From an uncultured Chloroflexota bacterium (GTDB lineage Bacteria > Chloroflexota > Anaerolineae > Anaerolineales > Villigracilaceae): a DNA stretch of 33,878 nucleotides. The DNA lies in assembly GCA_900696595.1 (NCBI GenBank), contig CAADGT010000213.1:1-33878 (forward strand), in the 5' to 3' direction. The notes beneath the pieces are model-generated. The model had not been told where the DNA came from and ran no database searches. It saw only the letters and a program-made list of their open reading frames with translations. Made by a program: the position numbers and the translations under genes. Below, piece by piece: positions 25,138 to 33,021 of the stretch. Each line of letters begins with the position of its first letter. Position 1 is the first letter of the stretch.

Positions 25138-26421
25138 TTACGCGGCTTTGGCGCGTTCCGCCATTTGGGCGCGCAGGTCGTGAGAGTCTTTGTCAATTGT
25201 AAAGATCGCGCCGAGGTAGAAGAAGAAACACAGCCCCCATGCGACCGTGCAGATCAGCAGGATGGCGGTCTTGAGATCGTACATGTCCGCGATGAGCCCG
25301 GTGAGGATGGGCGCAAACGCCGCGCCCGCGTTTTCGACGAAATACTCCACCGCCTGCGCCGTCGCGCGGACCTCCGGCACAGTCACATCGTACACGGTGG
25401 CGATTACGTTTGCGGAGGAAAGCGGCATGAAAAGGGCGGCGAGGCACATCAAAACAAAGAATTGATTTTTCGCCTCCACAGGCGTGGCCATGGCGAAATA
25501 CATGAAGATCGCCCCCATCAGCACGCCGACACTGGAGACGACGATGCGCCCCTTGTTACTGCGTTTGAACGCCGCATCGCCCAACAGCCCGCCCAGGAAA
25601 TATCCGCCCGCAAGAATGAGGATGACCGGCGTCATCGTCAGAAGGATTCCATCCGGGTCGTACCCGCGCTCCTTTTCAAGGTAGGCAAAGAAAAAATAGG
25701 TAATGACATTCCAGGGGAAGACGCCCGCAAACCCCTGTAAAAAAACAAACCACATGGTTTTTTTACGAAAGATCTCCCTGGCCTCCGCCCATGAAAATTT
25801 GAAGGTTTGCATCTCCGCCATGTTTTCGAATTCGGGTTCGGCTTTGCCGCGCGGCATTTCCTTGACGAAGAGGAAGATCAACAATGCGATGACCAGCCCA
25901 AGCGAACCGGTGATGTAGAACACGCTTCGCCACCCGCCGATGGCCGGGGCGACCATCAACGCCAGGACCATCCCAAGCAGATAGCCAATGGACTGGGCCA
26001 GTTGCAAAATGCCGTAGACCTTTCCGCGCGCGTGCGGCCCAAAATAATCGGCGATGAGCGTGTAAAGGCCGGGGTAGGAAGAGTCGTCAATGCCGGTCGA
26101 GGCGCGCGTGACGAGGAATCCGCCGAAGGATTTGACGATGGCGTTAAGCCAGGTGGTCGCTCCCCATACAAAGGAAGCCAGCGAAAGCAGTTTGGCGCGG
26201 GCGTAATGATCGTAAAGATATCCCCAGATCGGGTACAGCACGGTGGCGACGATCAGCGCGCCGGAGTTCACCAGCCCCCATTGCGTATTCGTGATATTGA
26301 AATCTTCGCTGATCTGCACCTGCAGCGAGCCGATCATCAACTTGTCGGTCTGATGCAACAGCATGAAAAAGAAAAAGATGACGACCACCACCCAGCGGGC
26401 GCTTGCGCGTTGATTGGACAT
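25138..26421 (-). CDS. Major facilitator superfamily transporter
   Basis: This 427-residue membrane protein has about twelve hydrophobic segments in two halves, a central cytoplasmic loop (KEMPRGKAEPEFENMAEM), and an MFS motif-A-like GYLYDHYARAKLL between segments 2 and 3. Helix 1 carries LHQTDKLMIGSLQVQI, resembling the acid/sphingosine (Spinster)-like MFS subgroup. The substrate is not evident. AGAGG stands before the ATG at 26421. The leader just upstream contains a 7-bp tandem array. Adjacent genes (gyrA, sbcD) give no hint of function. Confidence 0.85.
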   Translation of the reverse strand: MSNQRASARWVVVVIFFFFMLLHQTDKLMIGSLQVQISEDFNITNTQWGLVNSGALIVATVLYPIWGYLYDHYARAKLLSLASFVWGATTWLNAIVKSFGGFLVTRASTGIDDSSYPGLYTLIADYFGPHARGKVYGILQLAQSIGYLLGMVLALMVAPAIGGWRSVFYITGSLGLVIALLIFLFVKEMPRGKAEPEFENMAEMQTFKFSWAEAREIFRKKTMWFVFLQGFAGVFPWNVITYFFFAYLEKERGYDPDGILLTMTPVILILAGGYFLGGLLGDAAFKRSNKGRIVVSSVGVLMGAIFMYFAMATPVEAKNQFFVLMCLAALFMPLSSANVIATVYDVTVPEVRATAQAVEYFVENAGAAFAPILTGLIADMYDLKTAILLICTVAWGLCFFFYLGAIFTIDKDSHDLRAQMAERAKAA

Positions 26422-26478
26422 GGATGCCTCTGACGGTTTTGGATTTGCGATTTACGACTTTGGATTGGCAAGAGATGC

Positions 26479-26604
26479 GAGTTACGAGTTACGAGTTACG
26501 AGTTACAAGTTACGAGTTACAAGTTACGAGTTACAAGTTACAAGTTACAAGTTACAAGTTACGAGTTACAAGTTACAGGATACAGGATACAAGTTGTGAG
26601 TTAC
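26479..26604. repeat. Heptamer tandem array (GAGTTAC/AAGTTAC)
   Basis: Eighteen 7-bp units without phase change: fourteen exact GAGTTAC or AAGTTAC units (26479-26576), then AGGATAC twice, AAGTTGT and GAGTTAC. It lies between sbcD and the MFS gene, 58 bp upstream of the MFS start. Confidence 0.95.
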
Positions 26605-26652
26605 AAGCGCAGAGTGTGAATTGCGTTTCATGGATTACGAATCCCCCCAATT

Positions 26653-27867
26653 CTACCCGTCTTCCGCCATGATCTCCCGCGCGAGTCGCTTTAACTCTTC
26701 TGTATTTGCCGCCTTCGTTGAATTGAGATATTGCTCCAGCAGTTCCAGCGGGCTGAAACTGCTGACGGACTGTCCCTCGCCGATTCGCGCGCGCGCTTCG
26801 GTCTGCGGACGTTTGACGAAATGGAATTCGAACGTCTCCGCCGCATATTTTCGCAGGGCGGGTTCGTCTATGAGCGAATCCCACTCCCTGGGATATTCCA
26901 CGACAAGGCGCAGGATCGCCCCGATCATATCCTTCGGCTTCGGCAGTTTCTTCTTCAGGAATTCTGTGACGCGTTCGCTGGATTCCAAAGTTGCGCGGCA
27001 GTCAATGAACTTCCTCACGCCTGTGAGTTGAATCCACTCAACTTCCGTGTCGCGTCCTTTTTCGATATCGGCGATCACAAAGAAGCGGTCTTCTTTCGCT
27101 TCGCCAAAGTCCACCCGTTCGATCGAGCCGGGATAGATGACCGGCGGCTGGCTCCCCTCGTTCACATCCTGCGGTTTGTGGATGTGCCCCATGGCGACAT
27201 AACTCAATTTCGGATTTTTTACGAGCGAACCGGTCAACACAAGATCGTTGCCGAGCATGACGAGTCTCTCGCCGCCGAACTTCGCCCCTTCAATGGAGGC
27301 GTGCGCGGTCAGGATGATCGGCATGGACGAATCGCAGTCTTCGATATAGCCCGCGATCAATTCGCCAATGTTTTCTTCGATGCGGCTGAATGCCTGCGTG
27401 GAATCCGTCTCGCCGGTGACTGCCATCAGACCGGAGCGCGAAACCCAGGGCATGGCAATGATCTGAAGCGGCAGGCCCCAAAGGTTTTCAGGTTTCAGCA
27501 GTTCGGGAGCATCCAACACTTTTACAAAAGGCACTTGCAAGGTCTTGAATTCCTGCAAGGCATGAGCCCTTCCAATGGACGGGGAAATGTCGTGATTGCC
27601 CACCAAAAGCAGGGTCGGAATCTTCGCCTGAGAGAGCCGCATGATGCGTTTGCCCCACTCGCGCTGAAAGGTTGGAGCCGGGGAGCGATCCTTGTAGGCG
27701 TCGCCTGCGAAGATGACCAGATCCACCCGGCGTTCAATGGCGGCGTCCACGATGGCGTCGAGCGATTTGAGAAAATCAAGCACGCGCAGGGGCAGACCCG
27801 TCGCCGGGTCGTGCCGACCGTAGTTGGCCATGTCTATGTGCGCGTCTGCAAAGTGGAGGAGTTTCAT
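26653..27867 (-). CDS. SbcD/Mre11-like DNA repair exonuclease
   Basis: This 404-residue calcineurin-like metallophosphoesterase matches the SbcD/Mre11 type. Metal-binding motifs are complete: ADAH (Asp8, His10), AGDAYKDR (Asp56), GNHD (Asn91-His92-Asp93), TAHAS and MGHIHKP. The family nucleolytically processes DNA ends, usually with the SMC-like SbcC. No sbcC is adjacent; the downstream gene is an MFS transporter. The C-terminal part (VEYPREWDSLIDEPAL, FHFVKRPQ) matches the capping domain region only loosely. A TATAAT box ends 7 nt before the ATG at 27867, suggesting a leaderless message. It diverges from the DUF4143 ATPase gene with 89 bp between starts. Confidence 0.82.
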   Translation of the reverse strand: MKLLHFADAHIDMANYGRHDPATGLPLRVLDFLKSLDAIVDAAIERRVDLVIFAGDAYKDRSPAPTFQREWGKRIMRLSQAKIPTLLLVGNHDISPSIGRAHALQEFKTLQVPFVKVLDAPELLKPENLWGLPLQIIAMPWVSRSGLMAVTGETDSTQAFSRIEENIGELIAGYIEDCDSSMPIILTAHASIEGAKFGGERLVMLGNDLVLTGSLVKNPKLSYVAMGHIHKPQDVNEGSQPPVIYPGSIERVDFGEAKEDRFFVIADIEKGRDTEVEWIQLTGVRKFIDCRATLESSERVTEFLKKKLPKPKDMIGAILRLVVEYPREWDSLIDEPALRKYAAETFEFHFVKRPQTEARARIGEGQSVSSFSPLELLEQYLNSTKAANTEELKRLAREIMAEDG

Positions 27868-27874
27868 GGGTCCG

Positions 27875-27880
27875 ATTATA
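27875..27880 (-). promoter_or_regulatory. -10 box of the SbcD-like gene
   Basis: TATAAT on the minus strand (27880-27875), 7 nt before the ATG at 27867. No good -35 is seen at 17 bp. Confidence 0.5.
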
Positions 27881-27920
27881 CGGTATCAGGGAGGCGGCGC
27901 TTAACGACTCTGTTTATGTC

Positions 27921-27973
27921 TTGCAAATAAGCGTTCTTTGAATTATTATTCACGTCATGAATAATAATTCAAA
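27921..27973 (+). promoter_or_regulatory. Promoter and start-codon palindrome of the DUF4143 ATPase gene
   Basis: TTGCAA (27921-27926), 17 bp, TATTAT (27944-27949) and 7 nt to the ATG (27957) form a leaderless-type promoter. A palindrome, TTTGAATTATTATTC (27937-27951) and GAATAATAATTCAAA (27959-27973), 15-bp perfect arms with a 7-nt centre, covers both the -10 and the ATG. It could be an operator, or an RNA hairpin if a transcript starts further upstream. Confidence 0.65.
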
Positions 27974-29228
27974 ATCAGGCAATTATCGGGAGCGCTGGAT
28001 TACGCCCCTGCTTCAAAACGCCATTATGGATCATTCCATCATCGTCCTGACGGGCGCAAGACAGGTTGGCAAGAGCACTCTCTTGTTCAATGCAGAACCG
28101 TTTCGCCGCTGGCGTTTTCACACAATGGACGATTTCAATGCGCTGGAGCAGGCTCGCTCGAATCCAGAATCGTTATGGGCGGGTACGAATCAGGTCATTT
28201 TAGATGAAGTTCAAAAGGCTCCAGAGCTTCTTCCGGCAGTGAAAAAAACTGTTGACCGGAATCCGGGCAAATATCAATTCGTTCTATCCGGATCCGCCAA
28301 TCTGCTCCTTATGAAACAAGTGAGCGAAAGCCTGGCTGGACGCGCCATTTATTTTGTGTTGGATCCAAGGGCCGCCGGTGAAATGAACAACCAACCGCAT
28401 CCGGATATCCTGACAAGGCTTCTGCATGGAGATTTCCCGGCAGAGATGTCTTTATCTTCCCCGCCTCCCGATCCTTCAGAAATCATTTTGAAGGGTTTCA
28501 TGCCTTCGCTTCTAAGTTTGGATTCCCCTCCAGCGTGGACGCGCTGGTGGGAGGGGTATGTTGCAACGTACCTGGAGCGCGACCTTAGGCAGGTTGCCCA
28601 AATTGACGCCTTGTTGGATTTTCGCAGAGTTATGGAATTAGCCGCCTTACGTTCGGCGCAACTCATTAATCAATCCGAGATTTCACGCGATGCGAGGCTG
28701 TCTCAACCAACCACCCATCGTTATCTCAACATCCTTGAGACCACTCATTTATTCGATCGCCTGCCTGCATATACCGCCAGCCGGACCGCGCGTTTGTTAA
28801 AATCCCCAAAGGCATTTTTCAATGACCCTGCTTTGGCGGTATTTCTATCCGGTTACTTTGAGGCAGACGATCTTCGCAAAGCGCGTGAATTTGGCTCGTA
28901 CTTTGAGACATTCATTTATCACCATTTGCGCATCCTGAGCCGCCTCATGACGCCATCGGCGCGCCTGTATTTTTGGCGAACCATTGACGGCGCTGAAGTG
29001 GATTTCGTTCTGGAATATGGAAGACGCCTGCTCGCCATCGAAGTAAAATTAACGGACAAACTTGGGTATCGCGATAGCGCAGGGATCCGACAATTCCTTG
29101 AAAAACACCCAAAGGCATCCGGAGGATTGATCGTTTATGGGGGCAGGGAAGTAAAACGGCTGGATGAAAATATTATTGCAGCGCCGTGGCCCTTTATCAC
29201 CGGCAATACTCCCTTAACCTCAACCTGA
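27957..29228 (+). CDS. AAA-type ATPase with C-terminal DUF4143 nuclease-like domain
   Basis: This 423-residue protein has an AAA_14-type P-loop domain with Walker A GARQVGKST (33-41; Lys39) and Walker B VILDEVQKAP (Asp83-Glu84), a winged-helix-like stretch (LINQSEISRDARLSQPTTHRYLNILE), and a C-terminal DUF4143-type region. WRTIDGAEVDFVLEYG...LLAIEVK gives Asp349, Glu362 and Lys364, a PD-(D/E)xK-like arrangement. Such genes are widespread and often horizontally spread; their function is poorly known. The DNA is visibly less GC-rich than neighbours, the promoter region is AT-rich, and the gene stands alone, all consistent with transfer. Its start lies in a long palindrome, suggesting self-regulation (inference). 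A later Met at residue 24 is possible but would cut just before the P-loop strand. Confidence 0.85.
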   Translation: MNNNSKSGNYRERWITPLLQNAIMDHSIIVLTGARQVGKSTLLFNAEPFRRWRFHTMDDFNALEQARSNPESLWAGTNQVILDEVQKAPELLPAVKKTVDRNPGKYQFVLSGSANLLLMKQVSESLAGRAIYFVLDPRAAGEMNNQPHPDILTRLLHGDFPAEMSLSSPPPDPSEIILKGFMPSLLSLDSPPAWTRWWEGYVATYLERDLRQVAQIDALLDFRRVMELAALRSAQLINQSEISRDARLSQPTTHRYLNILETTHLFDRLPAYTASRTARLLKSPKAFFNDPALAVFLSGYFEADDLRKAREFGSYFETFIYHHLRILSRLMTPSARLYFWRTIDGAEVDFVLEYGRRLLAIEVKLTDKLGYRDSAGIRQFLEKHPKASGGLIVYGGREVKRLDENIIAAPWPFITGNTPLTST

Positions 29229-29286
29229 ACAATATAGTATGGCCCTTCAAAAACTACGTCAATCGCGAAGATTTTTCGCAATGCTA

Positions 29287-29330
29287 TAAACTTCAGTTTA
29301 CTCTCGCGCAGGCGCAAACTAAAGTTTGCG
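29287..29330. repeat. Two short palindromes with 2-bp centres
   Basis: TAAACT-tc-AGTTTA (29287-29300) and CGCAAACT-aa-AGTTTGCG (29313-29330) lie just after the ATPase gene. Their arm-2-arm layout resembles the palindrome at 19663-19680. They look like small dispersed palindromic repeats or binding sites. Confidence 0.5.
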
Positions 29331-29358
29331 GCACGAACCGCGCTATGAGGTATGGATG

Positions 29359-29392
29359 AACCCACCCCGAAACCTTAATTCCGGGGCGGGTT
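29359..29392 (-). terminator. Hairpin between the ATPase and the 690-residue gene
   Basis: AACCCACCCCG (29359-29369) and CGGGGCGGGTT (29382-29392) pair with one mismatch that becomes G-U in a minus-strand transcript. It starts 17 bp after the stop of the minus-strand gene. No T-tract is evident. Confidence 0.5.
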
Positions 29393-29408
29393 GCTGTATC
29401 TCCATATT

Positions 29409-31481
29409 TTATTTCGCCAATATCCGCTTCCAATCCATCAGCGGCTTGATCTTCTCCAACGGGACCTGTCCCTCAGGCGCGTACCCGACGAAGGAACGGT
29501 TGTAATTATCCTCCGCCCCGTCGTCGAGATTCCATCTCAAGGTGTTGCGGAAAACGCCGAGGCAGGACGTGCCGCGGAAGTCGTCCGGCAGGGAGGTCTC
29601 GAAGGTGTACACATACGTCCCGTCGGACGTATCCACCACTTCGATGGCGGTCGCTTCGTGAATCCATCTCAGCCACTGGCTTTGGGTGGATTTCTTTTTA
29701 TCGGCGCCGATCGTCGTCCGCGAGCGGGTCATGCCGCCCCCTTTGTACTCCCACGGCGCGGCGGGCGGCGGCGCGTTCTTCCCAGCCCTGGGCTGGGCCC
29801 GTTTGCCGAGGTATTCGCCGGGGACAAGCCCCACGCCATTCGAGTCCTGCGTCGGTTTCGGAATCTGCCATTCGCTCGGCTCATTGTTCACATATCTCAG
29901 CCAGAAGATACTCGCGCCCTGCGTGTAATGTTCCGCGCCGGTGGGGCGAATAAAATAACAACCGGGCGTTTTTTCCGCCGCAAGTTTGACGTATCGCGCC
30001 GCATTGCCGGTCAGCCCGCCGGGAGGCAAATTCCCTCGAATGTGCTGGGCATGTTCCGCCGTCTCGTTGCACACCGCGCGCGTGACGATCAATTCCTGCG
30101 AGCGTTCATGCTCGGGCCGCCACATGCCGATATTATCCGACGCCCACTTGCTCATAAGCGGATACAGCGTCGTGTCGGCGAAGCGGATTTTATCCTCCTC
30201 CGGCGTGAACGCCTCCCACCCTTCACTTGTCACGTGATTGACCCGCAACTGCGTCAGCATGACGATCCACTTCCACGCCCAGTCCGGGAGTTGGGACTTC
30301 ATCGCCTCCAACTTCGCCGAAGCCTGATCGGTCGTCATGGTCATGAACTCGTACCGGGCCTCTTCTTCCGCCAACGCGGCGAGACCGGCGCGTTTGGTCT
30401 TCGGTCCGTTGGCTTTCACTCCCTGCATGTGCAACGCGACCTTATCCTTCCAAACTTTCTCAGTCGCCGCGGCAAGTCCGGTTTTATTCGCGCCTTCGTA
30501 TTGGGCGATCTTCTCCGCGCATTTCGCCGCCACATCCGCGTCGCTGAGCGCGGCTTGCGCCTTCTTCACTTCCTCCACGCGCAGACGGATGAGCAAATCC
30601 TTCGGGTCCGCCCACGAACCGTGCGCAGATTTGTAGCGCATCCCTGAAAAATGCACGACCATGTATTGCAGCCAGAGCGGGAAGCGCTGCGGCTCCTTCT
30701 CGAACCTTTGGCGGATCTCCGCCAGCAGTTGATATTGATCCTTCCCTTCGAGCGTCTTCGCGTACTGTTCGACCTTCAATCGCGCAATGTCCTTGACCGT
30801 CACCGGCGTCTTCGGGTCGTAGTTGACGAGAAATTCCTCCTCGGTGGTCTTATAGTTCGGGTCGGCTTTGCTCAGTTTGTACCATTCCAGTTTCGGCGCC
30901 TCCACTTTGTTGTAGGTCTCGTCGAACTGGCGCAGTTTTTCCATCTCTTCCAACACCATCGGCAGGGCAGATTCGTTTTTGAGTTTGTATTCCGCTTCAA
31001 CCTTCGCCCGGTTGGGATGTTCCGCCGCCATCCCCTCCAGTTGGCGCTGTAAATAGCGGACGCGGTCGCGTAAAAACCCCAACTGGGTCTTGAACGACTC
31101 GATCCGGCTTTGGATGAAGCCGCGTTCGCCGCGAATGTCCCGGGGCCAGGAAGAGGCGAACAAGTCGTGATTTTTCTGGATCAACGCCATCGCCTCCGGC
31201 TCGAGCGGTTTGTACTTGACGAAGAATCCGCTCACATCTTTTGTGAGGAAATAAGTCTTGAGCGTGGAATATCGCTTGAACTCCGTCGTGCGGGCGGCGT
31301 CCATCCCTTTTTCATATTCCGCCACATCCGCCGCCAGGGTGGAAATGTCCCTGTCCTTGTACTGCGTCCACAGGTCGGCTTCCTTGTAGAACAGAAGAAA
31401 GTCGCGCAATTTTTGCAGGCGCATCGGATAAATGTCCTTGAGCAACTGCGGGTTTTGCCATGGGAAACTATAAAGCGTCAT
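29409..31481 (-). CDS. Large protein of unknown family (690 residues)
   Basis: I do not recognise a family. There is no signal peptide or membrane segment, so it is probably cytoplasmic. The N-terminal third is helical and charged, with coiled-coil potential at about 125-205 (RIESFKTQLGFLRDRVRYLQ). The middle contains VVHFSGMRYKSAHGSWADP, which faintly recalls an integrase-like helix, and LPDWAWKWIVMLTQLRVNHV. The C-terminal third is Trp- and Tyr-rich with likely beta structure (GASIFWLRYVNN, ATAIEVVDTSDGTYVYTFET). A Cys471-Asn-x-x-Ala-Glu-His cluster (AVCNETAEHAQHIRG) could be catalytic but this is unsupported. AGGAG stands 7 nt before the ATG at 31481. It is monocistronic, ends at a hairpin and is preceded by a repeat-rich gap. 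A His/Arg-rich plus-strand frame over the same DNA is a shadow. Confidence 0.75.
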   Translation of the reverse strand: MTLYSFPWQNPQLLKDIYPMRLQKLRDFLLFYKEADLWTQYKDRDISTLAADVAEYEKGMDAARTTEFKRYSTLKTYFLTKDVSGFFVKYKPLEPEAMALIQKNHDLFASSWPRDIRGERGFIQSRIESFKTQLGFLRDRVRYLQRQLEGMAAEHPNRAKVEAEYKLKNESALPMVLEEMEKLRQFDETYNKVEAPKLEWYKLSKADPNYKTTEEEFLVNYDPKTPVTVKDIARLKVEQYAKTLEGKDQYQLLAEIRQRFEKEPQRFPLWLQYMVVHFSGMRYKSAHGSWADPKDLLIRLRVEEVKKAQAALSDADVAAKCAEKIAQYEGANKTGLAAATEKVWKDKVALHMQGVKANGPKTKRAGLAALAEEEARYEFMTMTTDQASAKLEAMKSQLPDWAWKWIVMLTQLRVNHVTSEGWEAFTPEEDKIRFADTTLYPLMSKWASDNIGMWRPEHERSQELIVTRAVCNETAEHAQHIRGNLPPGGLTGNAARYVKLAAEKTPGCYFIRPTGAEHYTQGASIFWLRYVNNEPSEWQIPKPTQDSNGVGLVPGEYLGKRAQPRAGKNAPPPAAPWEYKGGGMTRSRTTIGADKKKSTQSQWLRWIHEATAIEVVDTSDGTYVYTFETSLPDDFRGTSCLGVFRNTLRWNLDDGAEDNYNRSFVGYAPEGQVPLEKIKPLMDWKRILAK

Positions 31482-31500
31482 GCTTATCTCCTGAGCGCAA

Positions 31501-31680
31501 TAAATAACTCACCTTACGCAAGATGGCATTGGGTTAGGAAATGCGCTTGCTGATGAGTCGGCGACCGTCCACGAATGTTCACGAATAAACGAATAGGCGC
31601 GCCAACATTCGCGAATTCTTGGCTTTATTCGTGGACGGTTCGTGAGGATGGCAAAAGTGCGTAACATGAGTAAATAACTC
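31501..31680. repeat. MITE-like segment flanked by 10-bp direct repeats
   Basis: TAAATAACTC occurs at 31501-31510 and again at 31671-31680. Just inside are short inverted ends TTACGCA (31514-31520) and TGCGTAA (31658-31664). In the centre, ACCGTCCACGAAT (31564-31576) and ATTCGTGGACGGT (31627-31639) are perfect 13-bp inverted repeats. No transposase is present. The direct repeats resemble a target-site duplication. Confidence 0.6.
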
Positions 31681-31744
31681 GCTTTTCATCAGCGTTCCGT
31701 AGGGACGCTCCCGCAAGGTTTCAAAGAATCCTGGAACGTAACGA

Positions 31745-31793
31745 AGGGTCGCCCTTTGCGCGCGCGATTTCGTTGGCGGGTCAGGGCGACCCT
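31745..31793. repeat. Perfect 11-bp inverted repeat
   Basis: AGGGTCGCCCT (31745-31755) and AGGGCGACCCT (31783-31793) enclose 27 bp. Its GGGTCGCCCT core also occurs at 20536-20545, so it is probably a dispersed repeat. Confidence 0.6.
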
Positions 31794-31875
31794 CGCCTGG
31801 CGCGACCATGCATTGCAGGATTGGGCCAGTCCGCCAATATTTTCCTTATTGTAGCGAATTTTCGGGAATGTCCGA

Positions 31876-31884
31876 TGATAGAAT
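31876..31884 (+). promoter_or_regulatory. Extended -10 of folB
   Basis: TGA-TAGAAT fits an extended -10 (TGnTATAAT). Initiation near 31891 gives a leader of about 20 nt that contains the GGAG ribosome binding site. Confidence 0.45.
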
Positions 31885-31911
31885 TTCGCAATAGGACGAA
31901 CAGGAGACGGC

Positions 31912-32286
31912 ATGGATAAAATTTTCATCAAAGACCTGCTGGCGCGCGGGATCATCGGCGTGCGCGAGTGGGAGCGGAAGAAGCCGCAGGATATTCTGAT
32001 CAACGCGACCGTGTTCGCGGACACGATCCGCGCGGGCGAGACGGACGACGTGGCCGACAGCGTGGACTATAGCGCCCTGGCGAAGATTCTCCAAACTCAC
32101 GCCGAGAGCGCGGCGCGGCTGACGGTCGAGGCGCTGGCAAGCGACCTGGCAAAACTATGCCTCGAACTGCCGGGGGTGAAGAAAGTCATCGTGCGGGTCG
32201 AAAAACCGGGCGCGGTAAAGTTCACAAAATCTGTCGGCGTGGAGATCGAGCGGGTTAGATCCGCAACGGCTCTGCCCCGCGGCTGA
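31912..32286 (+). CDS. folB: Dihydroneopterin aldolase
   Basis: This 124-residue T-fold enzyme cleaves 7,8-dihydroneopterin to 6-hydroxymethyl-dihydropterin and glycolaldehyde in folate synthesis. Conserved parts are [18 protein letters not shown] with catalytic Glu21, [30 protein letters not shown], and [11 protein letters not shown] with catalytic Lys98. GGAG stands 5-8 nt before the ATG. The last residues (SATALPRG) extend beyond the fold and lie in the overlap with the 3' end of folE on the other strand (32 bp). It lies next to folE, which acts earlier in the same pathway, but the two are convergent rather than one operon. Confidence 0.92.
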   Translation: MDKIFIKDLLARGIIGVREWERKKPQDILINATVFADTIRAGETDDVADSVDYSALAKILQTHAESAARLTVEALASDLAKLCLELPGVKKVIVRVEKPGAVKFTKSVGVEIERVRSATALPRG

Positions 32287-32890
32287 GATGCTCCAGAAAT
32301 TCCTGGCGCGTGTTGATGCTGCGGCGGAAGAGTCCCAGCATGGCGGAGGTGGTCATGCGGGCGTCTATCTTCTTCACGCCGCGCATCATCGCGCAGAGAT
32401 GCAACCCCTCCACCACCACCGCCACCCCCTGCGGTTTGAGCAGGTCGTGAATAAAATCCGCGATCTGACGCGTCATGCGTTCCTGTACCTGCAGGCGGCG
32501 GGCGAACATATCCACAATGCGGGGAATCTTCGAGAGTCCGATCACCTGTCCCCTGGGAATGTAGGCGACGTGCGCCCGGCCCATAAACGGCAGCATGTGA
32601 TGTTCGCACAAACTGAAATATTCGATGTCGCGCACGATCACCATGTCGTCGTAGGTCACGTTGAAGATCGCGCCGTTGACCAGTTTCTTTTCATCCACGC
32701 GGTAGCCGCTTAACAGTTCGGGGTACATGCGCGCAACGCGCTTCGGCGTGTTGACCAGCCCTTCGCGCTCCGGGTCTTCGCCAAAGGCCGTCAGCATGGC
32801 GCGCGCGGATTCTTCGATGGCATCCGTGTCAATATTCTCGTTGAGGGTCGGGCGTTCGTCGAAATCGGCGGATGTTTCCGGGTCTGTCAT
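32255..32890 (-). CDS. folE: GTP cyclohydrolase I
   Basis: This 211-residue enzyme turns GTP into dihydroneopterin triphosphate, the first step of folate synthesis. The zinc ligands are complete: C95-E-H-H98 in [12 protein letters not shown] and Cys166 in [13 protein letters not shown], so it is the zinc-dependent type IA enzyme. [37 protein letters not shown] and the C-terminal [19 protein letters not shown] are typical. The first 20 or so residues are acidic and variable. GGAG stands 5 nt before the ATG; a weak TAAAAT lies at 32919-32914. Its 3' end overlaps folB on the opposite strand. Confidence 0.95.
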   Translation of the reverse strand: MTDPETSADFDERPTLNENIDTDAIEESARAMLTAFGEDPEREGLVNTPKRVARMYPELLSGYRVDEKKLVNGAIFNVTYDDMVIVRDIEYFSLCEHHMLPFMGRAHVAYIPRGQVIGLSKIPRIVDMFARRLQVQERMTRQIADFIHDLLKPQGVAVVVEGLHLCAMMRGVKKIDARMTTSAMLGLFRRSINTRQEFLEHLSRGAEPLRI

Positions 32891-33021
32891 TCGCTCTCCA
32901 AGGTTTGGTTGCGATTTTATCTACTTTTGGCGTGTTTTAAATGATTCGAACTTGCCCGGGCAGGCGCGCTGGGGAGGGTTTCCTGGTTTCGGTAATCTCC
33001 GCCCCATTTTGACGGCGCAAA

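Larger units (their letters stand above)
31482..31911. other. Repeat-rich intergenic region
   Basis: No gene is supported between the unknown protein and folB. It contains the MITE-like segment (31501-31680), a second inverted repeat (31745-31793) and the folB promoter. A short minus-strand frame (31809-31579) crosses both repeats and is not credible. Confidence 0.6.

Noticed and set aside
26479..26604. CRISPR or coding repeat
   Set aside because: Seven-bp units without spacers; the translated frame is a pure repeat with no initiation signal.
29391..30647. 418-residue plus-strand frame opposite the 690-residue gene
   Set aside because: It is His/Arg/Pro-rich and lacks a ribosome binding site, whereas the minus-strand gene has AGGAG, balanced composition and full length.
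31579..31809. 76-residue minus-strand frame before folB
   Set aside because: It spans two inverted repeats, has no ribosome binding site, and looks like repeat-derived sequence.
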